A DNA stretch of 64,000 nt, taken from Henriciella mobilis (GTDB lineage Bacteria > Pseudomonadota > Alphaproteobacteria > Caulobacterales > Hyphomonadaceae). Position 1 is the first letter of the stretch, and the number at the start of each line of letters is the position of its first letter. Shown in pieces: positions 28,033 through 37,356 of the stretch. The notes beneath the pieces were generated by a model that saw only the letters and a program-made list of their open reading frames with translations, had not been told where the DNA came from and made no database searches. Location: contig NZ_QWFZ01000006.1 of assembly GCF_003576315.1 (NCBI RefSeq), forward strand, positions 62,001 to 126,000, written 5' to 3'. The position numbers and the translations under genes were made by a program.

Positions 28033-29622
28033 TTAGGCTCTTGCCAGCGCGTTCTTGATCAGCCTTGCTGTCTCATGCACGCCATAAAGCGCGGCGAAGC
28101 CGCCGAAGCGCGGGCCCTGGCTCTGGCCGAGCAGGACTTCGTAGAGCGCCTTGAACCAGTCGCGCAGATTCTCGAACTCGTGCGTCTTGCCGATCTCGAA
28201 GGTGAGGTTCTGCAGGGTTTCTGCGTCGGCATCCCCCTCGATCAGGCTGAGGCGTTCGGCGAGGTCTTCCATGGCTGCGCGCTCCTTCTCGTCGGGGGCG
28301 CGATAGACCTTGGTCGGCTGGACGAAGTCCTCATAATAACGGATCGCATAGCCGGCGAGCTGGTCGAGCAGCGGATGGCTGTCCGGGCTCGCCTCGGGCG
28401 CATAGCGGGAGATGAAGTCCCAGAGCTGGTCCTTGGTCTCGGTGTTTGCGGCGCTGACCAGGTTGAGCAGCAGTGCGAACGACACAGGCGTATCGCCCTC
28501 CGGCGGGTTGCCGGAATGGATGTGCCAGACAGGGTTCTCGATCTGGCGGGCCGGCTCCTCCTCGGGATACTTCGACAGGAAGGTGAGATACTCGTCGACC
28601 GCCTTCGGGATCACGTCGAAATACAGCTTCTTGGCCGCGCGCGGCTTCTGGAACTGGAACAGCGACAGGCTCTCCTGCGGCGCATAGGCGAGCCAGTCCT
28701 CGACCGAGATGCCATTGCCCTTGGTCTTGGAGATCTTCTCGCCCTTGTCGTCGAGGAACAGCTCGTACACATATTGCTGCGGCGGCTGGGCGCCGAGGAT
28801 CTTGCAGATCTTGGAATAGATCGGCGCATTGTCCTGGTGGTCCTTGCCGAACATCTCGAAGTCGACGCCGAGCGCGGCCCAGCGCATGCCGAAATCCGGC
28901 TTCCATTGCAGCTTGGTGTTGCCGCCCGTGACCGGGATGGTGACGTCACTGCCGTCCTCATCCTCGAAGGTGATTGTCCCGGCCTTTGCATCAGTCGCCT
29001 TCATCGGCACGTAGAGGACGCGGCCGGTCGAGGGCGAGATGGGCAGGAAGGGGGAATAGGTCGCCTGCCGCTCGGCGCCGAGGGTCGGCAGCATCACGGC
29101 CATGATCTCATCGAACTTTTCCAGCGCGCGCAGCAGCGCCTCATCGAACGCGCCCGACGTGTAGAGCTCCGTCGCCGACTTGAACTCATAATCAAAGCCG
29201 AAACTGTCGAGGAAGGCGCAGAGCCGCGCGCCCATATGCGCGCCATAGCTTTCATGCGTGCCGAACGGGTCCGGCACGGATGTCAGCGGCTGTTGCATAT
29301 AGGCTTCGAGATCAGCCGGGTTCGGCACGGTCGGTGGGACCTTGCGCATACCGTCCATGTCGTCGGAAACGCAGATCAGCTTGGTTTCGTACTTCCCGTC
29401 GGTCAGCGTCTCGAAGGCGTGGCGCACCATGGTCGTGCGGACCACTTCGCCGAAGGTGCCGATATGCGGCAGGCCGGACGGGCCGTAGCCGGTCTCGAAG
29501 ACGACCGGGCCCTGTTTCGGATTGCCGGCGCGCTCCATGTTTTCCAGCCGTTTGAGCAGGGCACGGGCCTGTTCGAAGGGCCATGCCTTGGCAGTCTCGG
29601 CTAGCGTGGATAGCGCGCTCAT
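28033..29622 (-). CDS. lysK: Class I (archaeal-type) lysyl-tRNA synthetase
   Basis: The 529-residue enzyme is a class I Rossmann synthetase, unrelated to E. coli LysS. The HIGH motif appears as HIGT (53-56, in [15 protein letters not shown]), and the KMSKS loop as [16 protein letters not shown]. It charges tRNA-Lys. Class I LysRS is well known in many alphaproteobacteria, so this is probably the cell's only LysRS, though the window cannot show that. A 509-codon rightward frame across it is a shadow. Two palindromic repeats follow its stop. Confidence 0.93.
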   Translation of the reverse strand: MSALSTLAETAKAWPFEQARALLKRLENMERAGNPKQGPVVFETGYGPSGLPHIGTFGEVVRTTMVRHAFETLTDGKYETKLICVSDDMDGMRKVPPTVPNPADLEAYMQQPLTSVPDPFGTHESYGAHMGARLCAFLDSFGFDYEFKSATELYTSGAFDEALLRALEKFDEIMAVMLPTLGAERQATYSPFLPISPSTGRVLYVPMKATDAKAGTITFEDEDGSDVTIPVTGGNTKLQWKPDFGMRWAALGVDFEMFGKDHQDNAPIYSKICKILGAQPPQQYVYELFLDDKGEKISKTKGNGISVEDWLAYAPQESLSLFQFQKPRAAKKLYFDVIPKAVDEYLTFLSKYPEEEPARQIENPVWHIHSGNPPEGDTPVSFALLLNLVSAANTETKDQLWDFISRYAPEASPDSHPLLDQLAGYAIRYYEDFVQPTKVYRAPDEKERAAMEDLAERLSLIEGDADAETLQNLTFEIGKTHEFENLRDWFKALYEVLLGQSQGPRFGGFAALYGVHETARLIKNALARA

Positions 29623-29709
29623 CTTTTCTCCGTCCGGTCAGTTGAACGTGCCGGAGGTAGAAGGGCGAGCAGGCGCGGTCAAGCTGGCGCTGCAAATCGC
29701 CGGGTGCGC

Positions 29710-30489
29710 TCAGGCGGCCGCGTGCACGATCACTCTGTCGCGTCCAGCGGCCTTGGCCTCATAAAGGCTGAGGTCGGCGCGTCGCATAAGTTCGCTCAGC
29801 GTGTCGGCAGGGGTTCCGCCAGCAACACCGATACTGGCCGTTACGCGTCGTACGATGCCGGGCCTGGGCGTGAAGATCATGCGGTTGACCGCAAGGCGCA
29901 GCCGTTCTGCTGCCTGATGCGCGGTTTCCATGTCCTCACACGGTACGAAGGCGCCGAATTCCTCGCCGCCAAGGCGCCCGATCAGTTCTCTGCCTTGCAC
30001 AGCCTGCGACAGGGCGCCGGCGAAGCCGCGAAGGGCTTCGTCGCCAGCCATGTGGCCGTACTGGTCATTGATCATCTTAAAATGGTCGATGTCGATCATC
30101 AGCATCGCGCCATTCGTGCCCTCGACGCGCAGCTGGTTGACCTGCTTCAGGAACGCGTCGCGATTAAGAATGCCTGTGAGCGGATCGATCCGCGAACGCC
30201 GCTCCAGTTCCGCATGGACATCTGCGAGTTCGCGCATGGCGCGTTCAAGCTTCAGCCGGCCACGTTGCAGGACAATCGTCACGGGTATGGCAACGAGGAC
30301 GGGTACGATCGTCGCGATGGTCAAGGTCGGCCCAGCGAACTGTTCGGTATAGGCCGGGTCCAGTGGCAACACGAAAAGACAAATGCTGGTCACGGTCCAC
30401 GAAACAATGATCGCCACGACCGTGACGAACACGGTGCGGGTAAAAGACAGCCTTTCGGGTGACTTTTCGCGGGGCGGATCGTTTCTCAT
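29710..30489 (-). CDS. Membrane diguanylate cyclase (GGDEF domain)
   Basis: The 259-residue protein has two membrane segments (about 17-41 and 53-75), a short linker helix, then a full GGDEF domain beginning DPLTGILNRDAF. The active site is GGEEF (174-178), and the metal-binding DIDHFK segment is intact, so c-di-GMP synthesis is likely. The allosteric RxxD I-site is absent; QGRE occupies that place. There is no recognisable sensory domain. It diverges from bfd, and no ribosome site is obvious. Confidence 0.88.
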   Translation of the reverse strand: MRNDPPREKSPERLSFTRTVFVTVVAIIVSWTVTSICLFVLPLDPAYTEQFAGPTLTIATIVPVLVAIPVTIVLQRGRLKLERAMRELADVHAELERRSRIDPLTGILNRDAFLKQVNQLRVEGTNGAMLMIDIDHFKMINDQYGHMAGDEALRGFAGALSQAVQGRELIGRLGGEEFGAFVPCEDMETAHQAAERLRLAVNRMIFTPRPGIVRRVTASIGVAGGTPADTLSELMRRADLSLYEAKAAGRDRVIVHAAA

Positions 30490-30591
30490 TGATCGTATTC
30501 TTTAGCCGGATAACGTATCCATCAGCCTAGCAACTGCGTGAAATTTTGATCGAAATTGCTGGGATCGACCGGTCGCACGGAACTTGCATCA

Positions 30592-30615
30592 ATTGTCATT
30601 GACAATCATTCGCAA
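30592..30615. promoter_or_regulatory. Fur-like operator upstream of bfd
   Basis: ATTGTCA-T-TGACAAT (30592-30606) is a perfect 7-1-7 palindrome. It overlaps a second, weaker one, TGACAAT-C-ATTCGCA, giving the overlapping-site layout seen at Fur boxes. It lies 20-40 bp before the bfd ATG. Assignment to Fur is inference from the form and from the iron-related gene. Confidence 0.55.
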
Positions 30616-30634
30616 CTGTGTCTAATTGAGAACC

Positions 30635-30835
30635 ATGATCATTTGCATTTGCAGACGCATTAACGACCAGGGTGTGCAGGCGGCTATCGAAGCTGGTGCA
30701 CGCAGCCCTGAAGCCGTGCAGGCGCATCACGGGTGCGAGTTCAACTGCGGCAAATGCAGAACCACTATGGGCGAAATGATCGCCGAGACGGTTGACGCCG
30801 CCCCGCCGGAACCGGGCCTGCTTGCTGCCGAGTAG
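30635..30835 (+). CDS. bfd: Bacterioferritin-associated ferredoxin Bfd
   Basis: The 66-residue protein begins MIICICRRIND; the ATG at 30635 is preferred over the in-frame TTG at 30626. The [2Fe-2S] ligands C4, C6, C38 and C41 are all present, as in E. coli and Pseudomonas Bfd. It binds bacterioferritin and donates electrons to release stored iron as Fe(II). Bacterioferritin is encoded 190 bp downstream. A Fur-like palindrome overlaps the promoter region, which fits induction under iron limitation. Confidence 0.92.
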   Translation: MIICICRRINDQGVQAAIEAGARSPEAVQAHHGCEFNCGKCRTTMGEMIAETVDAAPPEPGLLAAE

Positions 30836-31025
30836 GCGGCTCACCCACTTTCAGGAAAAATACCAGTCATTTCAGGCAGCTGAAGGCGCAGCGCGTTGCG
30901 CCGTTTCGTGCAATTGCTTCTCACTATCACAAGCATCTGATTTTATTGGACTTTTTGATTGAGAATCGGTCGGGTCATGCTATTTCAGGGGCAGACCAAA
31001 ACCCCTCGGATCCAAGGAGGATGCC

Positions 31026-31508
31026 ATGAAAGGCGATCCTAAAGTCATCGAATTCCTGAACGCCGCGCTGAAGAATGAGCTGACCGCGATCAATCAGTAT
31101 TTCCTGCATAGCCGGATGCTCAAGGACTGGGGCGTCAGCCGGCTCGCCGAATTCGAGTACAAGGAATCCATCGAAGAGATGGAGCATGCCGACTGGCTGA
31201 TCGAGCGCGTCTTGTTCCTCGGCGGCCTGCCGAACCTCCAAGACTTGGGCAAGCTCAAGATCGGTGAAACGGTCGAAGAAATCCTCAAATGCGATCTCGA
31301 ACTCGAAATGGAAGCCATTCCGCTCCTGCGAGATGCGATGGAATATGCCGAAAGTGCGCGTGACTATGTCAGCCGCGACCTGTTCGGGAAAATCCTGCAC
31401 AGTGAGGAAGAGCATGTCGACCATCTGGAGACCCAGTTCGACCTGATCGAGCGCATCGGCATCCAGAACTACATCCAGCTTCAATCTAAGCCGGTCGACG
31501 ACGAATAG
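31026..31508 (+). CDS. bfr: Bacterioferritin
   Basis: The 160-residue protein has all the diiron ferroxidase ligands E18, E51, H54, E94, E127 and H130, and the haem ligand M52 (in [20 protein letters not shown]). It forms the 24-subunit iron-storage shell. AAGGAGG lies six bases before the ATG. It follows bfd in the same direction but after a 190-bp gap holding a weak hairpin (30885-30902), so it probably has its own promoter and opposite iron response. Confidence 0.96.
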   Translation: MKGDPKVIEFLNAALKNELTAINQYFLHSRMLKDWGVSRLAEFEYKESIEEMEHADWLIERVLFLGGLPNLQDLGKLKIGETVEEILKCDLELEMEAIPLLRDAMEYAESARDYVSRDLFGKILHSEEEHVDHLETQFDLIERIGIQNYIQLQSKPVDDE

Positions 31509-31535
31509 GCACTGCCCGCCCCGCCGGGGCGAGTA

Positions 31536-32198
31536 TCATGCATAGGCGTATGGCCCGCCCCTTTCGAGGGCTGCGGCATAGGCCGGCCGGGCGTGCACGC
31601 GCTGCAGGAAGTCGCTGATATTGCGATACGCGCCAGCGCCTGCCCGGTCTGCCGCCGCTTCGAGCGGGAAGCTCATGATGATGTCAGCGGCGGTGAACTC
31701 CGCTCCGGCAAACCAGCCCGTCTCCGCCAGCGCGCTCTCCCAGTATTCGACATGCTCCCGGATTCTCGGGTCGACGAAGCCGGCTTCCGCGCGCGATGAA
31801 ACGCCCTTGACGAGCGGGCGCATCAGCGGGTTGGCATTTTGCGGCATGCGCTGGAAGATCAGCTTCAGCAGCAATGGCAGCATGGCCGAACCTTCGGCAT
31901 AGTGCATCCAATAGGTCCAGGCGCGCGCTTCTGCCGTGCCAGCCGGCGGTTTCAGCCGCCCGCCGCCATGCGTGTCGATGATGTATTCGATAATGGCGCC
32001 CGTCTCGGCGACGATGATGCCATCCTCTTCCAGCACGGGCGATTTGCCGAGGGGGTGGATTGTCCGCAGCGCGTCCGGTGCCAGCATGGTCTCAGGGTCG
32101 CGCTCATAGCGGACCACCTCATAGGGCAAGGCGAGTTCCTCAAGCAGCCACAGGATGCGCTGCGAGCGCGAGTTTTCGAGGTGGTGAATCCTGATCAT
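31536..32198 (-). CDS. Glutathione S-transferase family protein
   Basis: The ATG at 32198 gives 220 residues; the frame is open further upstream but without a ribosome site. The N-terminal thioredoxin fold starts MIRIHHLENSRSQRILWLLE, with the glutathione-binding cis-Pro in HPLGKSPVLEEDG and the E-T pair in VAETGAIIEY. The C-terminal helical domain ends FTAADIIMSFPLEAAA, the conserved N-capping box. Substrate is unknown. Confidence 0.9.
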   Translation of the reverse strand: MIRIHHLENSRSQRILWLLEELALPYEVVRYERDPETMLAPDALRTIHPLGKSPVLEEDGIIVAETGAIIEYIIDTHGGGRLKPPAGTAEARAWTYWMHYAEGSAMLPLLLKLIFQRMPQNANPLMRPLVKGVSSRAEAGFVDPRIREHVEYWESALAETGWFAGAEFTAADIIMSFPLEAAADRAGAGAYRNISDFLQRVHARPAYAAALERGGPYAYA

Positions 32199-32282
32199 GC
32201 CGGCGGGCTCCGCTCTCTGCCTCATCGGACATAGGCTCGCAGGCCACAAAGGAAAGCGATGACGCTGCGGAACCAGAGGCGT

Positions 32283-33230
32283 TCAGACGCCGGCCTTCTC
32301 GAGGAAACCGTCAAAGCCCTGCCAGAAGGCGCCGCGGCGTTCGTCGGTCTCCATCAGGATCTCATGCATCGCGCCCTCGATCGTGACGTGCGTGCAGTCC
32401 GGCAGGTGTCTGGCGACGCGCGCATGGGCCTTGTTGTCGACCAGTTTTTCCTCGCCCGCACTCGCGACGAAGACCGGCACATCGACGCCGCGCAGCAGGC
32501 CCGGCTTTGTCGTCTTGTTGAGGATGTCGAGCGACGCGCCGAGCCAGCCCCAGGTGACCGGGCCAAGCTCGAGCTGCGGCGCCGCATCGATCAGGTCGCG
32601 CTGCAGCTGCCAGCGGGTCCGGTCATGGGTGACGATATTGGTCTCGAACGTTTCGGCCGGGCCGGGCTGCTGCGCATAATTGCCCGACCGGCCCATCGCC
32701 CGCATGGCCCAGATGATGTAGCGCGCGGCAAGATTGATCGGCAGGCCCCACATGGGCGCGGAGAAGGCCGCTGCCTCGACCTTCACCAGCTTCTGCGTCA
32801 GCGCCGCCAGCGCAATCGCTCCGCCCATGGAATGGGCGAGCGAGACATAAGGCCGGGGCAGGCGGCCAGCCAGCGTGTCCAGCCCGTTGCGCAGCGCGCC
32901 CATGAAGGTCTCGAACCGGTCGATGTGACCCTTGGCCGGATCGTCCAGCAGTCGTTCCGACAGGCCCTGGCCGGGCCAGTCGAGGATGACGACAGCAAAG
33001 CCGCGGCCCTGCAGGTCGCGCGCGACTTCGAAATATTTCTCGATGAATTCGGTTCGCCCCGGACAGATGATGGCCGTGCCGCGGGCCTGTTCGCGAAGGG
33101 AAGGCGCCATGCAGGCGCGCAGCTTGCGGCCCGCAATGCCTTCGAACCAGATAAGATCGGCGCCTTCCGGTTCTGGATTGCCCGGCACGCGCACGAAGTG
33201 GGTGAGGTGGCTGGTATCGCTGGCGCTCAT
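32283..33230 (-). CDS. Alpha/beta hydrolase, monoacylglycerol lipase/lysophospholipase-like
   Basis: The start is the ATG at 33230, four bases after GGAGG, giving 315 residues. The oxyanion region is IICPGRTEFIEKY, the nucleophile elbow is AHSMGG, and the catalytic His is in EGAMHEILMETDE. DWPGQGLSERLL is typical of the serine aminopeptidase S33 (Hydrolase_4) group that includes PldB. It probably cuts monoacylglycerols or lysophospholipids. Confidence 0.85.
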   Translation of the reverse strand: MSASDTSHLTHFVRVPGNPEPEGADLIWFEGIAGRKLRACMAPSLREQARGTAIICPGRTEFIEKYFEVARDLQGRGFAVVILDWPGQGLSERLLDDPAKGHIDRFETFMGALRNGLDTLAGRLPRPYVSLAHSMGGAIALAALTQKLVKVEAAAFSAPMWGLPINLAARYIIWAMRAMGRSGNYAQQPGPAETFETNIVTHDRTRWQLQRDLIDAAPQLELGPVTWGWLGASLDILNKTTKPGLLRGVDVPVFVASAGEEKLVDNKAHARVARHLPDCTHVTIEGAMHEILMETDERRGAFWQGFDGFLEKAGV

Positions 33231-33333
33231 CGAGCCTCCGGGCATCAACAGGAAAAAGATCGGGCGCCGCAGGCCTTTGCCCGGGCGCCCGTCTTCATAA
33301 CATGGTTTCCACGCCTATGCGGGAGTCTGAGCG

Positions 33334-33636
33334 TCAGCCCAGCTTTTTCATCAGGCCTTGCAGCTGCATGGCGACCGACATGTCGCCGAGCACTTTCAGC
33401 TTGCCTTGCATGAAGGCCATGGTCGGGTCCATTGCGCCGGAGGCGAGCTTGACGAAATCGTCCCAGTCGACCTTGACGGTCGCATCGGCATCGGCGTCCG
33501 AATTGTCAGCGACGCCATTGGCGCCGTCGATGAAGAGTTTGCCGACATCGCCAAAGTCGAATTTCACCTTCTTGTTGAAGTCGCTGCCGGCCGTGACAGC
33601 TTCGTTGGCTTTCTGGGTAAGGGTTGCAAGGTCCAT
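33334..33636 (-). CDS. SCP2 sterol-binding domain protein
   Basis: The 100-residue protein is a single SCP2 domain: a lipid-binding fold with VKFDFGDVGKLFIDG, ATVKVDWDDFVKLASGAMDP and FMQGKLKVLGDMSVAMQL. Such small proteins bind acyl-CoAs or other lipids in the cytoplasm. The ribosome site is GAGGAGG. It lies next to fatty-acid-type genes (carboxyltransferase, hydrolase) but on its own transcript. Confidence 0.88.
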   Translation of the reverse strand: MDLATLTQKANEAVTAGSDFNKKVKFDFGDVGKLFIDGANGVADNSDADADATVKVDWDDFVKLASGAMDPTMAFMQGKLKVLGDMSVAMQLQGLMKKLG

Positions 33637-33845
33637 GGACGCCTCCTCGTTTGGGTCTCTGAAAAAAGGATAAAGCAGGCGGACACTACGTAAGGCAAGA
33701 GGCGGAAAGGACTGTTTTTTTCCGGTGTCGCCATTTCGACACGAGATTGCATCCGGCTGACGCGCAAATCTTTTCGCTGCGGCATGTCCATGGACGAACG
33801 GATTGTTCTTGACGGACCCGTCATCAAAATCCGATTGATCATCTC

Positions 33846-35393
33846 ATGTCTTGGGAAAAGTCGATTGAGGAACTTCGCCGCCGTGAACGCATGGCGGAGA
33901 AGATGGGCGGCGAGGAACCGGTGTCCCGCCAGCGCGGGCGCGGCAAGCGGACGGTTCGGGAACGGGTGTCGTTCCTTGTCGATCCGGGCAGCTTCCACGA
34001 GATCGGCAAGATCGCCGGTGTCGCGACCTATGACGAGGATGAGCAGCTCGAAAGCTTCATGGCGTCGAACTCGGTTGTCGGCCGGGCGACGCTCGATGGC
34101 CGTCCGGCGATGATTCTCGGCGATGATTTTACCGTGCGCGGCGGGGCGGCGGATGCCTCCATCCGGGGCAAGACGACCATCGCGCTGAAGCAGGCCATCG
34201 AATACCGCATGCCGCTCGTCCAGCTGATCGACGGCACCGGTGGCGGCGGCTCGATCAAGATGTTCCTCAAGGATCCGCGCACCTACATCCCGGAGACGCC
34301 GAGTTGGGAGCTGCTGGTCGAGGCGATGGGGGAGGTCCCGACGGTGTCGCTGGCGCTGGGCCCTTGCGCCGGCCTCGGGGCAGGGCGCGTTGGCTCCAGC
34401 CACTACTCCGTGATGGTGAAGGAGCTGTCCCAGGTCTTCGTCGCCGGTCCGCCGGTGGCCATCGCGATCGGTGAGGACGTTTCCAAGGAGGAACTTGGCG
34501 GCTGGGAGATCCAGGCGAAGAACGGTACCGTCGACGATGTCGTCGATACCGAAGCCGACGCTTTCAAGGCCGCCCGGCGCTTCCTGTCCTACCTGCCCTC
34601 TTCGGTGCATGAGCTGCCGCCGGTCACCGCCCCGACCGATGACCCGAAGCGCAAGGAAGAGGACCTTATCTCCATCGTTCCGACGGACGGAAAGACGCCC
34701 TACAAGCCGCAAAAGATCATCAATGCCACAGTCGACAAGGGCAGCTTCTTCGAGATTGGCAGCCAGTGGGGACGGGGCATCGTGACCGGACTTGCCCGCA
34801 TTGACGGGCACCCGGTCGGGGTCATGGCCGGCAATCCCTTCTTCCTCGACGGCGCCTGGACGGCCGATGTCTGCGACAAGGTCATCCGGCATATGGATCT
34901 TTGTTCGACCTTCCACCTGCCGGTTGTCCACTTCGTCGACTGTGCGGGATTTGCCGTTGGCGTGAAGCATGAAACCGCAGGGGTCACCCGCAAGGGCGTG
35001 CGCGCCATGGCGGCGGTCTACCAGGCCACCGTACCGGTCTGCGCGGTCGTCATCCGCAAGGCGTTCGGCCTGGCAGGCTCGGCGATGATGAACCCGACAA
35101 AGGCAAAGTGGCGCTATTGCTGGCCGTCTGGCAACTGGGGCTCGCTGCCCATGTCCGGCGGGATCGAGGCAGCCTTCCGAAAGGAGCTGTCGGAAACCGA
35201 CGACAAGGAGGCGCTACTCAAGTCGCTCTACAAGAAATTCGAGGCGATGGAGGACCCGTTCCGCACGGCCGAGGCCTTCTTTGCCGAAGAAATCATCGAC
35301 CCGCGAGAAACCCGTCCCCTTCTTGTCGATTTCGTGCATCATGCACGCCGGAGACTGGAGCCCGGCAAGACGGTTTTCGGCCCAAGGCCGTGA
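33846..35393 (+). CDS. Acyl-CoA carboxylase beta subunit (carboxyltransferase, PccB-like)
   Basis: The 515-residue protein has both crotonase-like carboxyltransferase halves. The oxyanion segments are LIDGTGGGGSIK with ALGPCAGLGAGRV, and VDCAGFAVGVKHE with AVVIRKAFGLAGSAMM. It transfers CO2 from carboxybiotin to an acyl-CoA (propionyl, methylcrotonyl or other). The biotin-carrying alpha subunit is not in the window. No good ribosome site precedes the ATG. Confidence 0.88.
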   Translation: MSWEKSIEELRRRERMAEKMGGEEPVSRQRGRGKRTVRERVSFLVDPGSFHEIGKIAGVATYDEDEQLESFMASNSVVGRATLDGRPAMILGDDFTVRGGAADASIRGKTTIALKQAIEYRMPLVQLIDGTGGGGSIKMFLKDPRTYIPETPSWELLVEAMGEVPTVSLALGPCAGLGAGRVGSSHYSVMVKELSQVFVAGPPVAIAIGEDVSKEELGGWEIQAKNGTVDDVVDTEADAFKAARRFLSYLPSSVHELPPVTAPTDDPKRKEEDLISIVPTDGKTPYKPQKIINATVDKGSFFEIGSQWGRGIVTGLARIDGHPVGVMAGNPFFLDGAWTADVCDKVIRHMDLCSTFHLPVVHFVDCAGFAVGVKHETAGVTRKGVRAMAAVYQATVPVCAVVIRKAFGLAGSAMMNPTKAKWRYCWPSGNWGSLPMSGGIEAAFRKELSETDDKEALLKSLYKKFEAMEDPFRTAEAFFAEEIIDPRETRPLLVDFVHHARRRLEPGKTVFGPRP

Positions 35394-35465
35394 AGCTGCC
35401 CAAATTCCGCCGTGAACGGATGCTCACATCAGGTCTCCAACTCGTCCAATGAGAGGGGACGCACG

Positions 35466-36431
35466 ATGATACTGAAAAGAGTTACACCGGCCCTGGCCGC
35501 GCTCGGCTTCCTGGCGGCCTGCGGTGGTCCCGGCGGTGGCAATGCCGATTATGAACGCAGCCCCGCTCCGCCGCCGCCTGCGCCGGTCATGGAGGAAGCG
35601 GCAAGCTTTGGCGGGGTCAGAAAGATGGCCAGCGCCGACCAGTCCTTCAGCCAGCCTTCGCCGACACCGGATCGCCCGGATGCCGAGCCGGGGGCCCAGC
35701 AGTACATCGCTTACAGCCATTCGCTCGGCCTGCGCCTGCCGCAGGGCGGCGTCGAGCCGATGATGCAAGCCCATATCGATGCCTGCAAGGCGGCCGGAAC
35801 CAATACCTGCATCATCATCAACTCCAACACCTATTCCTACGATGAGGACAATATCAGCGGCAATGTCTCGCTGCGCGCAAAGCCCGACTGGATCGAGAGC
35901 TTCCTCGCCGCCATCGACGAGGCGACCGAGAAAGCCGGCGGCGAGGTCACCTCACGTTCGACCCGGGCCGATGACCTGACCCGCCAGATTATCGACACCG
36001 ATTCCCGCCTTGAGGCGCAAAAGACGCTGCAGACCCGGCTGGAAGGCCTGCTTGAGCGCCGGGACGGGACGCTGGGCGACCTGCTCCAGATCGAGCGCGA
36101 GCTTGCCCGCGTCACAGGTGAGATCGAGTCCATCGAAGCCAATCTGAAGGCGCTGCGCCTCAGGGTCTCGATGTCCTCGCTCGACATCTCCTATGAGACC
36201 AAGGTCCCGCCCTTCTCGCCGTCACGGTCCAATCCGCTCGGTGAGGCCTTCGGGGATTTCTTCTACAACCTGTCGGCCGCCATCGCTTCCGTGATCACCG
36301 CTTTCGCGGTCGGCCTGCCTTGGCTCCTGCTGATCGGGGTTTTCCTCTGGATCTGGTTGAAGCTGATCTGGCCCCGGATGCGGCGGAAGAAGAAGGTCGA
36401 CGCCCCGAAGCCTCGGCCGACGCAGAGCTGA
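35466..36431 (+). CDS. DUF4349-family lipoprotein with C-terminal membrane anchor
   Basis: The ATG at 35466 follows GAGAGGGG, giving 321 residues. It has a lipoprotein signal (ALAALGFLAACGG, acylated Cys about 19), a Pro-rich linker, a DUF4349 domain with a coiled-coil (TRQIIDTDSRLEAQKTLQTR), then one membrane helix (about 275-300) and a basic tail (RMRRKKKVDAPKPRP). The function of the family is unknown. Its last 137 bp overlap the 3' end of the convergent pseudouridine synthase gene. Confidence 0.82.
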   Translation: MILKRVTPALAALGFLAACGGPGGGNADYERSPAPPPPAPVMEEAASFGGVRKMASADQSFSQPSPTPDRPDAEPGAQQYIAYSHSLGLRLPQGGVEPMMQAHIDACKAAGTNTCIIINSNTYSYDEDNISGNVSLRAKPDWIESFLAAIDEATEKAGGEVTSRSTRADDLTRQIIDTDSRLEAQKTLQTRLEGLLERRDGTLGDLLQIERELARVTGEIESIEANLKALRLRVSMSSLDISYETKVPPFSPSRSNPLGEAFGDFFYNLSAAIASVITAFAVGLPWLLLIGVFLWIWLKLIWPRMRRKKKVDAPKPRPTQS

Positions 36432-37182
36432 TCAGGCTGGCGCGCTCTTCTTCGGTAAGGGCGCGCCACTTGCCTTCTGGCAGGTCACCGAGCTCCAGCG
36501 GCCCAATGCGGACGCGGTAAAGGTCGACGACCAGGAGGCCGACCAGTTCGCACATCCGCCGGATCTGCCGGTTACGGCCTTCCCGAAGGATGAAGCGCAG
36601 GCGGCCCGGGCTGACCTGGTCGACCTTCGCATGCTTCAGCCGCCGGCCATCCAGCGTCAGCCCATGGCGCAGCTTGTCGAGCGCTTGCGGCGTGACCTGA
36701 CCCTTCACTGTGACAAGATACTCCTTGTCGAGATTGGAATGCGGGCCGATCACAGCCTTCGCCAGCACGCCGTCCTGCGAGAGTAGCAGCAGGCCGCGCG
36801 AATCCATGTCGAGCCGGCCGAGCGGGGCGAGCTGGGTCTTCGCGCCGGGCAGCTTCGGGGCCTTGCCGACCAGGTTCGCCTTGGTGACGAGCCGTACAGC
36901 AGGCGTCTGACCGGCTTCGGGCTGGGCGGAGACATAGCCGACCGGTTTGTGCAGTACGGCGGTCAGCTGGTCGTCCAGCGCCTTCGCCCCGGCGCTGCCG
37001 AGGACCATGGTCTCGCCGGGCGATATCTTGTGGCCGGGCTCGCTCACGGTTTCGCCGTTGACCTTGACCTCGCCCCGGCTGATGAGCGCCTCGGCCTCGC
37101 GGCGCGAGCATAGGCCAAGCTGCGCCATCCACTTGTTGAGCCGGACAGGCTCGTCGCCCTGATAGGTGTGCTCTTGCGCCAT
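36295..37182 (-). CDS. RsuA-family pseudouridine synthase (RluB/E/F type)
   Basis: The 295-residue protein has an S4 domain (VRLNKWMAQLGLCSRREAEA) and the RsuA catalytic motif GRLDMDSRGLLLLSQDG. The REGRNRQIRRMCELVG block is typical. It modifies a uridine in 23S rRNA; RluB or RluF are the nearest types. The conserved domain ends near residue 250. The remaining Ser/Arg/Lys-rich tail is read opposite the DUF4349 membrane helix. Confidence 0.88.
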   Translation of the reverse strand: MAQEHTYQGDEPVRLNKWMAQLGLCSRREAEALISRGEVKVNGETVSEPGHKISPGETMVLGSAGAKALDDQLTAVLHKPVGYVSAQPEAGQTPAVRLVTKANLVGKAPKLPGAKTQLAPLGRLDMDSRGLLLLSQDGVLAKAVIGPHSNLDKEYLVTVKGQVTPQALDKLRHGLTLDGRRLKHAKVDQVSPGRLRFILREGRNRQIRRMCELVGLLVVDLYRVRIGPLELGDLPEGKWRALTEEERASLISSASAEASGRRPSSSAASGARSASTRSRGKPRSAGAKAGRPRKR

Positions 37183-37356
37183 GGCGGACCCTTATCAGAG
37201 CTTTGTCAGTGGCGCGAGCGCGTGCAGGTGACTGAATTTATTGGGCTCCTTCAGTTCCATGCAAAAGCGCATGCCAGTTAGCTGAAGCAATGCGTTGTTT
37301 AATCGGTGGGGGCGCCTTATTTCGCACTTGCAGCATAGAATGCGCAGGTGCAGCAA

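Noticed and set aside
28075-29604. 509-codon rightward open frame
   Set aside because: Antisense shadow of class I LysRS, which has intact HIGH and KMSKS-type motifs.
30910-30960. Possible Fur or Irr site upstream of bfr
   Set aside because: Only a few bases of any consensus match; the arms do not pair well.
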